Assembly: GCA_027972325.1 (NCBI GenBank)
Contig: JAPMOS010000019.1
Location: 248,001 to 312,000, forward strand
Reading direction: 5' to 3'
DNA length: 64,000 nucleotides
Origin: Paratrimastix pyriformis
Lineage: Eukaryota > Preaxostyla > Paratrimastigidae
Every line of letters starts with the position of its first letter. Position 1 is the first letter of the stretch. The position numbers were made by a program, and so were the translations under genes. Of this stretch, positions 35,445 through 46,300 are shown piece after piece. A model generated the notes under the pieces. It made no database searches. It was not told the DNA's origin and was given only the letters and a program-made list of their open reading frames with translations.

Positions 35445-36930
35445 ATGGAACAGTCCATGACAGGAGATGCCATCTGTCGGGCATGCTTGAAGACCATAGG
35501 TGGGGTTTGTCCTGCTTGCAAAGCGACAATCACAACCAACCAGTCAGTCATTTCTTTGTTCTCGGTTGCCATTTTCATCGTTTTGTTTGTTTGCACACCC
35601 CGCCCATCACCCTGTCAGAGTTACCCCCGCACGCGCACTTAAGCACGTTGTGGAAGGGCTGCAGTGCCACTGCCCCAACCGTGGGCTGGGCTGCCCGGTA
35701 TCGATGACTGTGCAGGCGGTGGAGCTGCATCTGCAGGCGGGCTGCGAGTTTCGCGAGGAGGAGTGCGACCAATGCCACCAGCGGGTGCCCCGGCCGGAGA
35801 TGGCCCGCCACAAGGACACCACCTGCGCCGCCAAGCATGTCAGTTCCCTTTCCCAGTTGACTGTAGCCATCTCGCCACTGGGAGATTTCCTCGAGAAGAT
35901 GCTCTCCTCGAGAGTTGTTCCTCTGCCCACCCTTCGATCCCCAGCTGGCCTGCAGGTACGCGGATGTGGGCTGCCCAACCAACTGTACGCAGGGCGACCT
36001 GGCCGCCCACGAGCGCGACGGGGTGGTGGGCCATGTGGGCCTCCTCAAACATTGCCTTGCCACCACCAGCGCTGAGCTGAACCGGTGTCGGGCCGATCTG
36101 GCAGACACTCGGGCCGAGATCACCCGGTGCAAAGAGGAGCTGGAACAGACTCGGGCCGACCTGGCCGAGAGTAGGGCTTCACCTGCCTCGGCGGATCTCG
36201 CGCGGACCAGGCAGGAGCTGAGCGCATTACGGGCGCAGATCGATCAGGTCCGATCTCCATCCCTCCACACCCAACCAACCTCACGCCTGACCTTCATTCC
36301 CTTCCCCTGCCAGCTGTTCATCCCGCCGGCTGCCCCCGAAGGCCTAGTGGCCCAATGGGACAGGATCACAAAGGAATTTGTGATCAGCTGGCGGCCCTTG
36401 CCCGTCATGATCGCAGCAGCAGCCCCCGTGGCAGACCTTGCTGCTCCCTGCTGCGCCGTGGCCGCCGCGGCGCTGCCAGTTGGCCCCCCCGTCCGATACC
36501 GCGTGCAGGCCACCCTCCTCGGGGACGGCGGAGACCGTGGCCCCGGCAGCAGAACCATTATCTACATGGGCTCCGAGGTTTGCTGCCGGTTCAGATTCCC
36601 AGCCGATTCCCCCGAGGACGAAACGGCCGCCATTGAGGTGGTGGCCATGCGGGGCCTGGCTGAGAGCCGCCTCTCCGACTCTGCCCTCTGCGTGCTGCCT
36701 CGGGGTCTGTCGTTCCCCCACGGCGCAGTGATGCCACTCTTTGACGCACCAAAAGCTGCAGACGCAGAGGGGCGAGGGTAGAGGGTGGGGGTGGCGCCTG
36801 CCGCGGCATCACAGCTCCGATCTCAGAATCCCCCCATCATCTCTCCTCCCCGCAGGCGAAGCACGCTATGCGGCTCCTGTACCGTTGACCCATGCGGCAT
36901 GGAGGAACAGGGTCACCCAATCCAAATGGG
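35445..36930 (+). CDS. RING/TRAF zinc finger-coiled coil-FN3-like protein, no discoidin
   Basis: Third paralogue. From ATG 35445: CRACLKT...CPAC, an intron, HVVEGLQCHCPNRGLGC with CDQCHQRV and HKDTTC to about 35838, an intron, YADVGCPTNC and a coiled coil (NRCRADLADTRAEITRCKEE) to 36247, an intron, then the FN3-like domain LFIPPAAPEGLVAQW...VRYRVQATLLG to about 36778. Next exon begins after the acceptor at 36855; in the inherited frame it reads STLCGSCTVDPCGMEEQGHP and beyond, with no discoidin domain. End is therefore approximate. A first RING exon with the missing CxxC pair may lie upstream of 35445. Confidence 0.75.
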
Positions 36931-37258
36931 TCGGTTGACCCGGTCAAACCACCATCTCGCCTGTCAGCCCAACTTGAGGATGTCCCGCAACCGACACCAA
37001 CTGGTAAATACTGTTTTTCTTCTTCATGAACGAGGTTGGACACGATAGAGAGATCTATTCGGTTTCTGTCAGTTTCGTGCTCGTGCTGCCTCACTTTTTC
37101 GGTTTGCGACTTTTCGCCGATTCACAGCAACTCTCTTCGGCGCCAGAGAAATAATTGACCCCGAACAAACATTTCGGAAACTGTTTTTTGGGTGCGAGCG
37201 GACCTTCCAGCGGTTGCATTGTCCGAGCCGAGTTGCCAGGCGGACCCACCTACGAGGA
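36931..37258. other. Region between TRAF-like gene and ammonium transporter
   Basis: May contain the last codons of the upstream gene (open to 37048) and the promoter of the transporter. Nothing else recognised. Confidence 0.4.
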
Positions 37259-39589
37259 ATGACCCTGCTTCCCATCAGTGCCATCAATTCGGGCGATACT
37301 GCTCTTGTCCTGATCTCTGCGGCTCTTGTTTGCTTCATGACACCCGGTCGGTCTCTTTGCCCGCGAATTCGATCGGACCTCCGCTGCTTTCCGTTTCAGG
37401 GGGGTTTTTCTGCGTTTTCTTATTAATATTTATATTTTTTCCCCCCATCTCTCTTGCCCTTTCACAGGTCTTGCATTCTTCTATGGCGGTCTTGTGCGCC
37501 GGAAGAATGTCCTCTCCATCATGATGCAGAGCTTTATTTCGATGGGTGTCGTTACAGTGATTTGGATGGTGTTCGGCTTCTCGCTCTCCTTCGGCCGGAC
37601 AGGATATGTGTATGGCAACCCCTTCGGTCTGTTCGCATGGGATTGAGTGGTTTATTTCTCATTTGTGTGGGCCTCCAGATTTTATTGGCCTTCGTGATGT
37701 TGGGTTGAACCCCGACGACCGGTATGGCGCCAGCATTCCTCTGGCTGCATTCTTCGTCTTCCAAGAAATGTTTGCCGTTATCACGCCAGCCTTGATCACT
37801 GGCGCCTTCGCGGATCGGGTGGCCTTTGGCCCTTACCTGATTTTCTTGATCTTCTGGGTTCTGCTCGTCTATGCTCCCGTCTGCCATTGGTCTGCTTGCC
37901 CCAACACATTTCGTGTTCTTCCTCATGCCATTATGATTTTCCATTTCTTCAGGATCTGGGGCGGCGGGTGGATGGCCATGCTGGGCATCAAGGACTTTGC
38001 CGGCGGGATGGTTGTCCATGCCACTGCGGGCACCGCCGCCCTCGTCTCGGTCATGATTGTCGGCAGCCGCCGGCTGAAGCCGGGCGAGGTGCCCGCCCCG
38101 CACAATGTGGCCTTTGTGGCCCTGGGGACGGGCATGCTCTGGTTCGGCTGGTTCGGCTTCAACGGCGGCTCGGCCCTTGCCGCCAATGGGCAGGCCGCCC
38201 TCGCCTGGGCCAACACCGATATTGCCGGCTCCATGGCCATGGTCACATGGTCCGTGGTTGTTCTCTCGTTGTTGTTGAACACAGCCCACATTCCCCTCGC
38301 GGTTAGGATGGTCATGGACACGATCCGCACGCACCACCCCTCGATGGTCTCCACCCTGACGGGCGCCGTTGCCGGCCTGGCCACGGTAACCCCCGCCGCC
38401 GGTTACATCCGCCCCTGGGCGGCCGTCGTCTTCGGGCTCCTCGCGGGTCCGTCCCTCGCGGCACGCCGACATCCCCTCCGGGGGCAACAGACAGAGAGAC
38501 ACGCTGTGTATTTCCGAGAACCCAGGCGAAGAGAAATACTCCCTTCGCGCACGTTCCGATGGGGCCCTGGGCCCTCCTCCCTTTCTGCTTGGCACGCCCC
38601 TCCGCTCTGACTGCTCCCTTTCTCTTGGCACCTCCGCTCTACTGCTCCCTTTCTGCTTGGCTCGTCCCTCCGCTCTGACTTTCTCTTGGCACACCCCTCC
38701 GATGCGACCCTTCCGATCAACCCACACCCACTCATCCTCGCCACTCATCCTCGCTCCCCCGCCTCTGGTCCCCTAGGGGTCGTCTGCTACATGGCCTGCG
38801 AGCTGCGCAAGAAGATGAAGCTGGACGATGCTCTGGATGTCTTCGGGTGCCACGGGGTGGGCGGCCTGCTGGGCACGGTCCTGCTGGGCATCTTCGCCGA
38901 CGAGAGCGTCGGCGGCTACGGCGGGGCGGTCTCGGGCAAGCCCATCGCCATCGCCTGGCAGCTGCTCGGTGCGACGGTGACCTGCGCCTGGTCGTTCGTC
39001 ATGAGCTACGCCATCATGCGGGTCATCGACCGTTTCTGGAGCATGCGCGTGCCCGCCGACGTCGAGGAGAAGGGCCTCGGTCCGCCGGCTCATCCACCCA
39101 CCCACCCACCACCCACCCACCCCAAGGACAACAATCGGACGGCACTGATTTTGACAGAAATTCTCACCGACCGCGTGCGTGTGTTTTCCCCTTCTTCGCC
39201 CGCCCGCACACACAACCACGCGCCTCCGTCCAGACCTGTGGCTCCACGGCGAGGTCGCCTACCACTTCTACGAGGAGAAGGAGAAGGAGGGCGGCGACAT
39301 CGGGCCCATGACCAGCCAGGAGCTGGCCATCATCCCCATCCCGACCCCGCCCAACTACGAGCCCCGCGAGCATCCCGCGGCCACGGCGACGGTCTCCGGG
39401 GGGATGGAGGCTGACTCGGCGGGGATGTCCGCCCCGGCACCCGTCGCCTCGCCGGCCCCTGCAGACCCTGTTCTCGAGGTTTTGCCTGCGCCCTTGGCAC
39501 CTCCGGCCGCGCCCCTTGCCCCCTCAGTCGCAAGCACCCCCGTGGCTGCTGCCCCAGCTGCCCCCCAGCCGCTCGCCACGGACGTGTAA
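37259..39589 (+). CDS. AMT: Ammonium transporter (Amt/MEP family)
   Basis: Seven exons: 37259-37346, 37468-37626, 37679-37889, 37953-38249, 38307-38446, 38777-39079, 39234-39589; total 1,554 bp, 517 aa, all phases consistent. Begins MTLLPISAINSGDTALVLIS. Signatures of the family: GLAFFYGGLVRRKNVLSIMM, VFQEMFAVITPALITGAFAD, VYAPVCHW joined to IWGGGWMAMLG, DFAGGMVVHATAGTAALVSV (first pore His region), GTGMLWFGWFGFNGGSALAA, VFGCHGVGGLLGTVLLGIFA (second pore His). It should form the usual 11-helix trimeric channel in the plasma or vacuolar membrane. The C-terminal tail after DLWLHGEVAYHFYEE is long and Ala/Pro-rich. All six introns start GTCNG. Intron 5 (330 bp) holds a copy of the dispersed repeat and a 65-bp tandem duplication. 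Confidence 0.95.
38447..38776 (+). repeat. Intron with dispersed repeat and tandem duplication
   Basis: Contains ACGCTGTGTATTTCCGAG (38497-38514), part of a repeat also found at 6.2, 8.3, 40.7, 46.3 and 46.6 kb, and two copies of a segment starting CTCCCTTTCTGCTTGGC. Confidence 0.75.
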
Positions 39590-40321
39590 CGTATGGTATT
39601 GAGCTATGGGCGTTCACTCTGCGCCTTCCTTGGTGTTGCTGTTGCTGCTGCTGCTGCTGCTGCTGTTGCTGTTTTTTGTCGTCTCCTCCCCCTCCCCCTC
39701 CTCCCCCCTCTCTGTGGTGGGGTTCCCACCCTCTTTTGTTCCTCCTCTTCTCTGCCTGCCTGTCTGTCTGCCTGCCTGCATGTCTGCCTGTGTGCCTTTT
39801 TTTTGTGGCGGCCCGTTGGGTCCCGACATCGGGTACTCCGTTATGGTCGCCCTCTGCCTGTTCCTGTTTCTGGGTGTTGCTGTTGTTATTTTTCTCCAGC
39901 GGGGGCCATTTTTAGCGTCACTCTTCTCTTCGGTTCCCTTTGTGTTGTTCCCCCACCGCATCTTCTCTGGCTCGCCCGCCCGCACCTCCCCTTGCGGCCT
40001 CGTGGGGGGCGAACCACGTACGAAAACCCTTTTCATTCGCCGACCCTTTGCTAATCAAGGGACATTATATTCCTCCTCCTCCTTCCCCCCCCCCCCCCCC
40101 CCCTCTCTCTCTCTCTCCTCCTCCTCCTCCTCCTCTCTCTCTCATCCTGCCTCTTTTCTGGTGCTCTTCTCCTTGGAGAGGGGCATCAGCATCACCCGAA
40201 TCGCCCTTGGTCGTTTGTGTCCAAGAGGCGCACCGTAAAGATCTCTTTGAACGGAAACTGGGCGGGAATCTCTGGGCCGCGGATGCCCCCTCCCTCCCTC
40301 CCTCCGCCGGCCCGCCCCAGC
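39590..40321. other. Convergent intergenic, pyrimidine-rich
   Basis: Follows the transporter stop. Contains (TGC)n at 39640-39670, CTGC/TGTC repeats and a C run at 40087-40102. No gene supported. Confidence 0.5.
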
Positions 40322-43300
40322 TCACTCGGGCTCCCAGCAGGGCAGCGGGTCGGGAGGCAGCGTCGCCTGGGCGGCCGCAGCCACCTGCACCACCACAACG
40401 GGCGGGAGCGTGACTGACGGGGCGGCGACCTGTTTCGGCACCGGACAATCAAAAAGGATGAGAAACACGATCCGATCGCAAAAGGGGTGGGTGGGTGGGT
40501 GTGCCGCGACAGACCAGCGGCATCGATGGCTCGGGTGCAGGAGCAGCCGGGTCGTCGTGCACAGGGTCGGTCGGGAACACCTTGCCCGAGGAGGCGGCCG
40601 ACCCCCGCGGGACGAGGGGATTCACGACGGGGGTTGGCCCAAGCGCGACGAGCTCCTGCCAGGGGCGGGAGGGAGAGGGGCATTGTCAGCTGTGCGACCA
40701 GAGGAACATGCTGTGTGAATTTATGCTGTGTATATGCTGTGTGTATTTGCGAGGAGGTGACCCCCAGGGACCTTCTGGTCATCCCTCGGGTGGCGGGCGC
40801 TGGTGCCTCCCCGTCGGCACACGAAGACGGCCACCAACCCGACGGCGACCAGCAGCAGCAGGCCCGCGTTGGCAGATGTCACCCAGAGGCCCACCGAGGA
40901 GGTGGCGGCAGCCGCGGCGGCGGCGGAACCGGTTGCCAGCTGGCTGCAGGTGGTTCCGTTGGCCGCATAGCCGGCCTGGGTGCACTGGCACTCCCACAGC
41001 CGCGCCGACCGGCCTCGGGCAGTCTTCGCCAGCCCCGCCACGCAGCGAACCCCCGTGTCGCCCCCCGCCTGGCACTGGGCATCCGTCTGGCAGCGATACA
41101 CGTCTGGGGTGGGGTGGGTGAATGAAATGTGTTTTTGTGCAATGTGGAGGCGCCAGACCAGAGGTGGCCACTTGGCTGCAGGTGGTTCCCCGTCGGGGCG
41201 TAGCCGGCCTGGGCGCACTGGCACTCCCACAGCCGCACCCCGGGGGTCGTCAGCCCCGCGGTGCAGCGAGCCCCCGTGTCGCCCGCCGCCTGGCAGTCGG
41301 CATCCGTCTGGCAGCGATACACGTCGACCACTGGCGGTGAAATTGGTGAGGACCGATCGAACGAAGGACAACAACAGACCAGGCGTCGCCACCTGGCGGC
41401 AGGCAGCCCCATGCACCGCATAGCCGTCTTGCTGGGTGCACTGGCACTCCCAGAGCCGCGCCAACCGGCCCCCAGCATTCGTCGTCATCGCTGCAACACA
41501 GCGAGCTCCCAGGTCGCCCGCCGCCTGGCACTGGGCATCCGTGTGGCAGCGATGCATGTCTGGAGGGCAGAAGGGATGGGGATGGATGCAGTGTCATTGC
41601 AGTATTTGATGTGACAGACCAGGCGTGGCCACTGGGCTGCAGGTGGTGCCGTTCGATGGGGTGGCTGTGACCGCGTAGCCGGCCTGGGCGCACTGGCACT
41701 CCCACAGCCGCACGCCGGGAGTCGCCGACCCGGCCATGCAGCGAGCCCCCGTGTCGCCCGCCGCCTGGCACTCGGCATCCGTCTGGCAGCGATACACGTC
41801 GACCACTGGACAAGAAAAGGAGGAAGAGGCGAGTTGTGTGTTGGGGGCCTGACGAGAAGAACAGACCAGGAGTGGCCAGCTGGCTGCAGGTGGTGCTGTT
41901 CGATGAGGTGGTGGTGGTGACCGCGTAGCCGGTCTGGGCACACTGACACTCCCATAACCGCACCCCGCCGGGAGTGGCCGAACCGGCGACGCAGCGAGCC
42001 CCCGTGTCGCCCGCCGCCTGGCAGTCACCGTCCGTCTGGCAGCGATACACGTCGACCACTGGACAAGGAAGGGAGGAAGAGGCGAGTTGTTTGTTGGGGC
42101 TGCAGGAGGACAGACCAGTTGTGGTCAGCTGGCTGCAGGTGGTGCCGCCCGAGGGGGTGGCTGTGACCGCGTAGCCGGCCTGGGCGCATTGACACTCCCA
42201 CAGTACTGTCAACCGTCCCCCTGCGGTGGTCGTCAGCCCGGCGGCACAGCGAGCCCCCGCGTCGCCCCCTGCCTGGCACTCGCCATCCGTGTGGCAGCGA
42301 TACACGTCTGTGCGGGGCAGTACAAAGTGCAGGGCGCGAATGGGATGAAGAGTCGCCAACCAAAGGCTGGGCCAGACCAGGTGTTGGCTGCAGGTTGTGG
42401 AGTTCGATGTGGTGGTGGTGACCGCATAGCCGGCCTGGGCACACTGGCATTCCCACAAGCGCATCCCGGGGGTCGCCAATCCGGCGAGGCAGCGAGCCCC
42501 CGTGTCGCCCGCGGCCTGGCAGTCGCCGTCGGTGTGGCAGCGGTACACGTCTGCCCATCGGTGGTGGTGCGAGGCAAAAAGTGATGAAGAGTGGGCGACG
42601 GAGTGCAAAAAGGACAGACCAGGTGTGGCCACTGGGCCGCAAGCGGTCCCGTTGGAAGCGGTCCCGTTGGATGGGGTGGCGGCGGACTGGCACTCCCACA
42701 GCCGCACTGAATTGACTGAGAGTCCCCCCGTGTCGCCCGTCGCCTGGCACTCGGCGTCGGTGTGGCAGCGATACACGTCGATCACTGGACATCATGAAAA
42801 TGGGAGAAGATCGAGATACTTTCTTGGGAAACGATCGAGAGACAGACCAGGCAGGGTCAGCGGGCTGCATGTGGTCCCGCCCGATGGGGTGGCAGTCACC
42901 GTATACCCGGGCTGGGCGCACTGGCATTCCCACAGCCGCGTCGAGTTGCCCGCCAACCCGGCCAGACAGCGAGCCCCCGTGTCGCCCGTCGTCTGGCACT
43001 CGGCATCCGTGCGGCAGCGATAGAGGTCGGCCACTGGACAAACAGCAAAGGTTGTTGGGCCAGAGAAGCAGCCGGACAGACCAGGCATGGCCAGCGGGCT
43101 GCAGACGCTCCCACCCGATGGGGTGGCAGTCGGCGCGGAGCCTGCCTGGGCGCATCGGCACTCCCACCCGAGCCAGCCCACCAGCGGTGGTCGTCAGCCC
43201 TGCGATGCAGCGAGCCCCCGCGTCGCCCGCCGCCTGGCAGTCGCCGTCCGTGTGGCAGCGATACACGTCTGTGGGGGGTACCCATGAGGGTGTGAGGAGC

Positions 43301-46300
43301 TGGTGAAAAAATGGAAGCGAGCGAGAAACCGACCAGGCATGTGGCAATGATCGCCCGTCCATGCGGGTGCACAAGTGCACGCCTTGGCGGGGGCCGTGCC
43401 CTGGCAGGAGCCCCCGTTGTGGCAGTCGCCGTCCACTGTGCACGTTCCCTCGACGGTCTCGCAGCGAGCACCCGAGCGCCCCGGGGCGCAGCGACAGCCG
43501 AAGGTGCCAGCGCCCACAGCAACGCAGAGCCCGCCAGCGGTGCCGCAGTCAGCAGCCTGGGTGCAGTTGCTCCCTGTGGGGGCCAGCAGAGAGGGAAGCG
43601 AGCAGATGACTGACCATCTCAGATACACACATCCACGTTCTCTCCCACCAGAAGATCGGAAGAGGGATGAGAGGGCTGAAAGCAGGAGACGAACGGACCA
43701 AAGAAGATCACCGCGGGGCCATCGGTGGGCGTGCTGATGGCCGCCTCGATGGTGTTGCCCGCCAGGTCGGCCAGCAGCGGCACGGTGAAGCCCACCGGCC
43801 CCGGGCTGTCCGCACCCGTGAGCCGATAGCTCGCCTCAAAGCTCCACATCAGGTCGGCTGCGGCCGTGACAGTGACCGAGTGTCCGGCGATGACCAGCCG
43901 GCTGTCGGCCGTGACCCGGAGGGGCTCGGTTGCCGTCAGGCGCACCGTGAGCAGGTCGCCCGGCTGGGCCACCCCGGCCAGGGCGGCGTTGGAGCTGGTG
44001 AAGGTGACCCGGCTCAGCCGGGGCCGGGTGCAGTCCAGCTCCACCGTGGCCGTCGCAGCCACCGGGGTCGTCCCCCCGGGCAGCGGGTTGCCGGCCTGGT
44101 CGGTGGCATTCACCACGGCCGCCGCCAGCAGCCGGGCCACACCCTCCTCGGCGGCACAGTCCTCGGGGCGCACCACCCACGAGGCGCCCCATTCGGTGGC
44201 CGCCTGCCCGTCGAGCGGGGTGGCCGACAGGGCGTGGCCCGCGATGGCCACCGTGGCGGCCCCGAGGGGCTCGCTGGACGTCAGACGCACCGCCAGCCGG
44301 TCGCCCACCCGCGCCCGGGCAGGCCCATTGGGGTTGTCGCTCGTGAAGCGGACCGAGCCCGAGACGATCACCGGCGACGCTGCCCAAACCCGGGCGGAGA
44401 GCATGAGCTCTTAAGATGCCGTGATGTTTTGAGTTCAATGCTCCTCGTTCGATCCGGGGGACGGAGGGGCAACCAAACAGCCCAGGCTTGCCAGCTGCGC
44501 AGACCGAAGGTGATGCCCGTCAGCCCGCTGGCTGGGGCCAGGCTGGCGTTGCAGTTGCCGGCCAGGTCACAGAGGGACCCGCTCAGGGTGTACCCGATGG
44601 GCCCCAGGGGGTCGCCCTCCCGCAGGGTCACCGTGGCCCGCACGGTTGATGGGCCCACAAGTTGCACTGCGGCCGCCCGGCCGGCCAGCGTCACCGTGGG
44701 CAGCATGGTCCCCGCCGCCCCCCCATCGAGGGACTCGTCGGCCTGCAGGGTCAGCGTCACCTGGTCGCCCACCTGGGCACGGCTGCCCCCCGTTGAGGCG
44801 CCCCCCGTCACCCCAATCAGGCGGGGCGCCACCGAATCTGCCGTTGTGAGGGGAAGGGAGAAGGGGGCGACAGACGGGGGGAGGAATGAAGTGAAAGTGG
44901 GCGATCAGGGCACGGGAGGGGAGAGGCGGACCAAAGACGACGGCCAGGGTGCCCGTGATGCTGGACGGGGCCTGCGGGTCGCCCTGCGGGTCGCGCATGC
45001 CGCTGAGGGCATACGTCAGGTTGCCCTGCGGGTCCCCGCTGACCATCGTCACCACGGCCGTGAAGGTGGCCCCCCAGGCATCCAGGGTCACCGCTGCCCC
45101 ACGGCCGGCCACCGTCACGACGGGCAGGACGGAGGGGTTCGTGTCCAGGGCCACGTTGACCGTGAAGTTGACCGTCACCTGGTCGCCCCCCTTGGCCAGC
45201 AGCGGGCTGTGGTCGTTGCTGGTGGCCCCGCTCACCGAGATCACCGCTGGCAGCCGGTAAACTGCGCCAGCCCAGGCAGGCCAAGAGACAGCAGAAAAAA
45301 CGACGTCAATGATGGGCAATCGAAACGACACAATGAGGAAATTGGAAGGAGACGGACACTGGATGGTGACGGCCGTCTGGGACGAGTAGACCACCCCGCT
45401 GCCCATCAGGGCGGCCGGCATGCTGACGTGCAAGAAGAGATGAGCGACTCCTCCAACGGGGTGATGCTGGTCGGGGTGATGTCGCCCCCCGATGGGGCGC
45501 TGCCTGTACCGCTCCCACCTGCAGCAACCGTCAAATGCACCGCGGCTCCGCTGTACAGGTTGCGGCCCGTGACAGTGAGGCTGCTCTCGGTGGCGGCCCG
45601 GTCGATCCGGGATGGGTTGACGGCAGTGACCGTCGCTGCCCACCAGAAGGAAGGTGGTGAGATGTGGATGTGGTGACGTGGTGGGCACGGACGCTCGTAG
45701 GAGAAGGTGAGTGCGGGGCCCGTCTCGGCCGAGAGGCCCCACCCGGCACTGGCGGGGTTGGCCACGGCCACGGCCCACTGGCCGCTGTGGAAGGAGCCCA
45801 GCTGGCTCTCGGAGCTGGCCTGGCTGGGCACGACGAAGATCAGGCTGATGCTGGTGGTGGTGCCCGCCACCGGGGTCAGGTCCAGATGGGCGGCCTCCGT
45901 GCCCAACCGCACCACGGCCCCGCTGGCGAAGTTGGTGCCCGTCACGGTCACCGTCGTCGCGGCCGCGGCAGGGCCGTGCCGCACCGAGAGGGCGCTCACC
46001 GTGGCTGGTCATGTGTGGCGATGCCGAGCGCGAGCGCGAGCAAGTGGCGGAGGAGAAGCAACAGCAAAGAGGCGGAACAATGAATTCCCAGAAAGGGCTC
46101 CAGGTGGTGAGAGAAGGAGAGGGTGGGAGGCAGGACGGACGGGCGTAGCTGAAGGTGGCCCCGGCCGAGGGCGGCGACTGTTCGCCGGTGGCGGTCTCGG
46201 TGAGGATGACCTCGTAGGTGATGTTTGCGGCGCTGGGCTGGGCAGGCACCACGAACTCGATGACCGTTGCCGAGAGGAGGGTCGTGGCCAGCTCGATGCC

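Noticed and set aside
43667-45676. 669-codon plus-strand frame over the receptor gene
   Set aside because: Shadow frame; the minus strand has clear Ig-like/IPT repeats and splice sites in phase.
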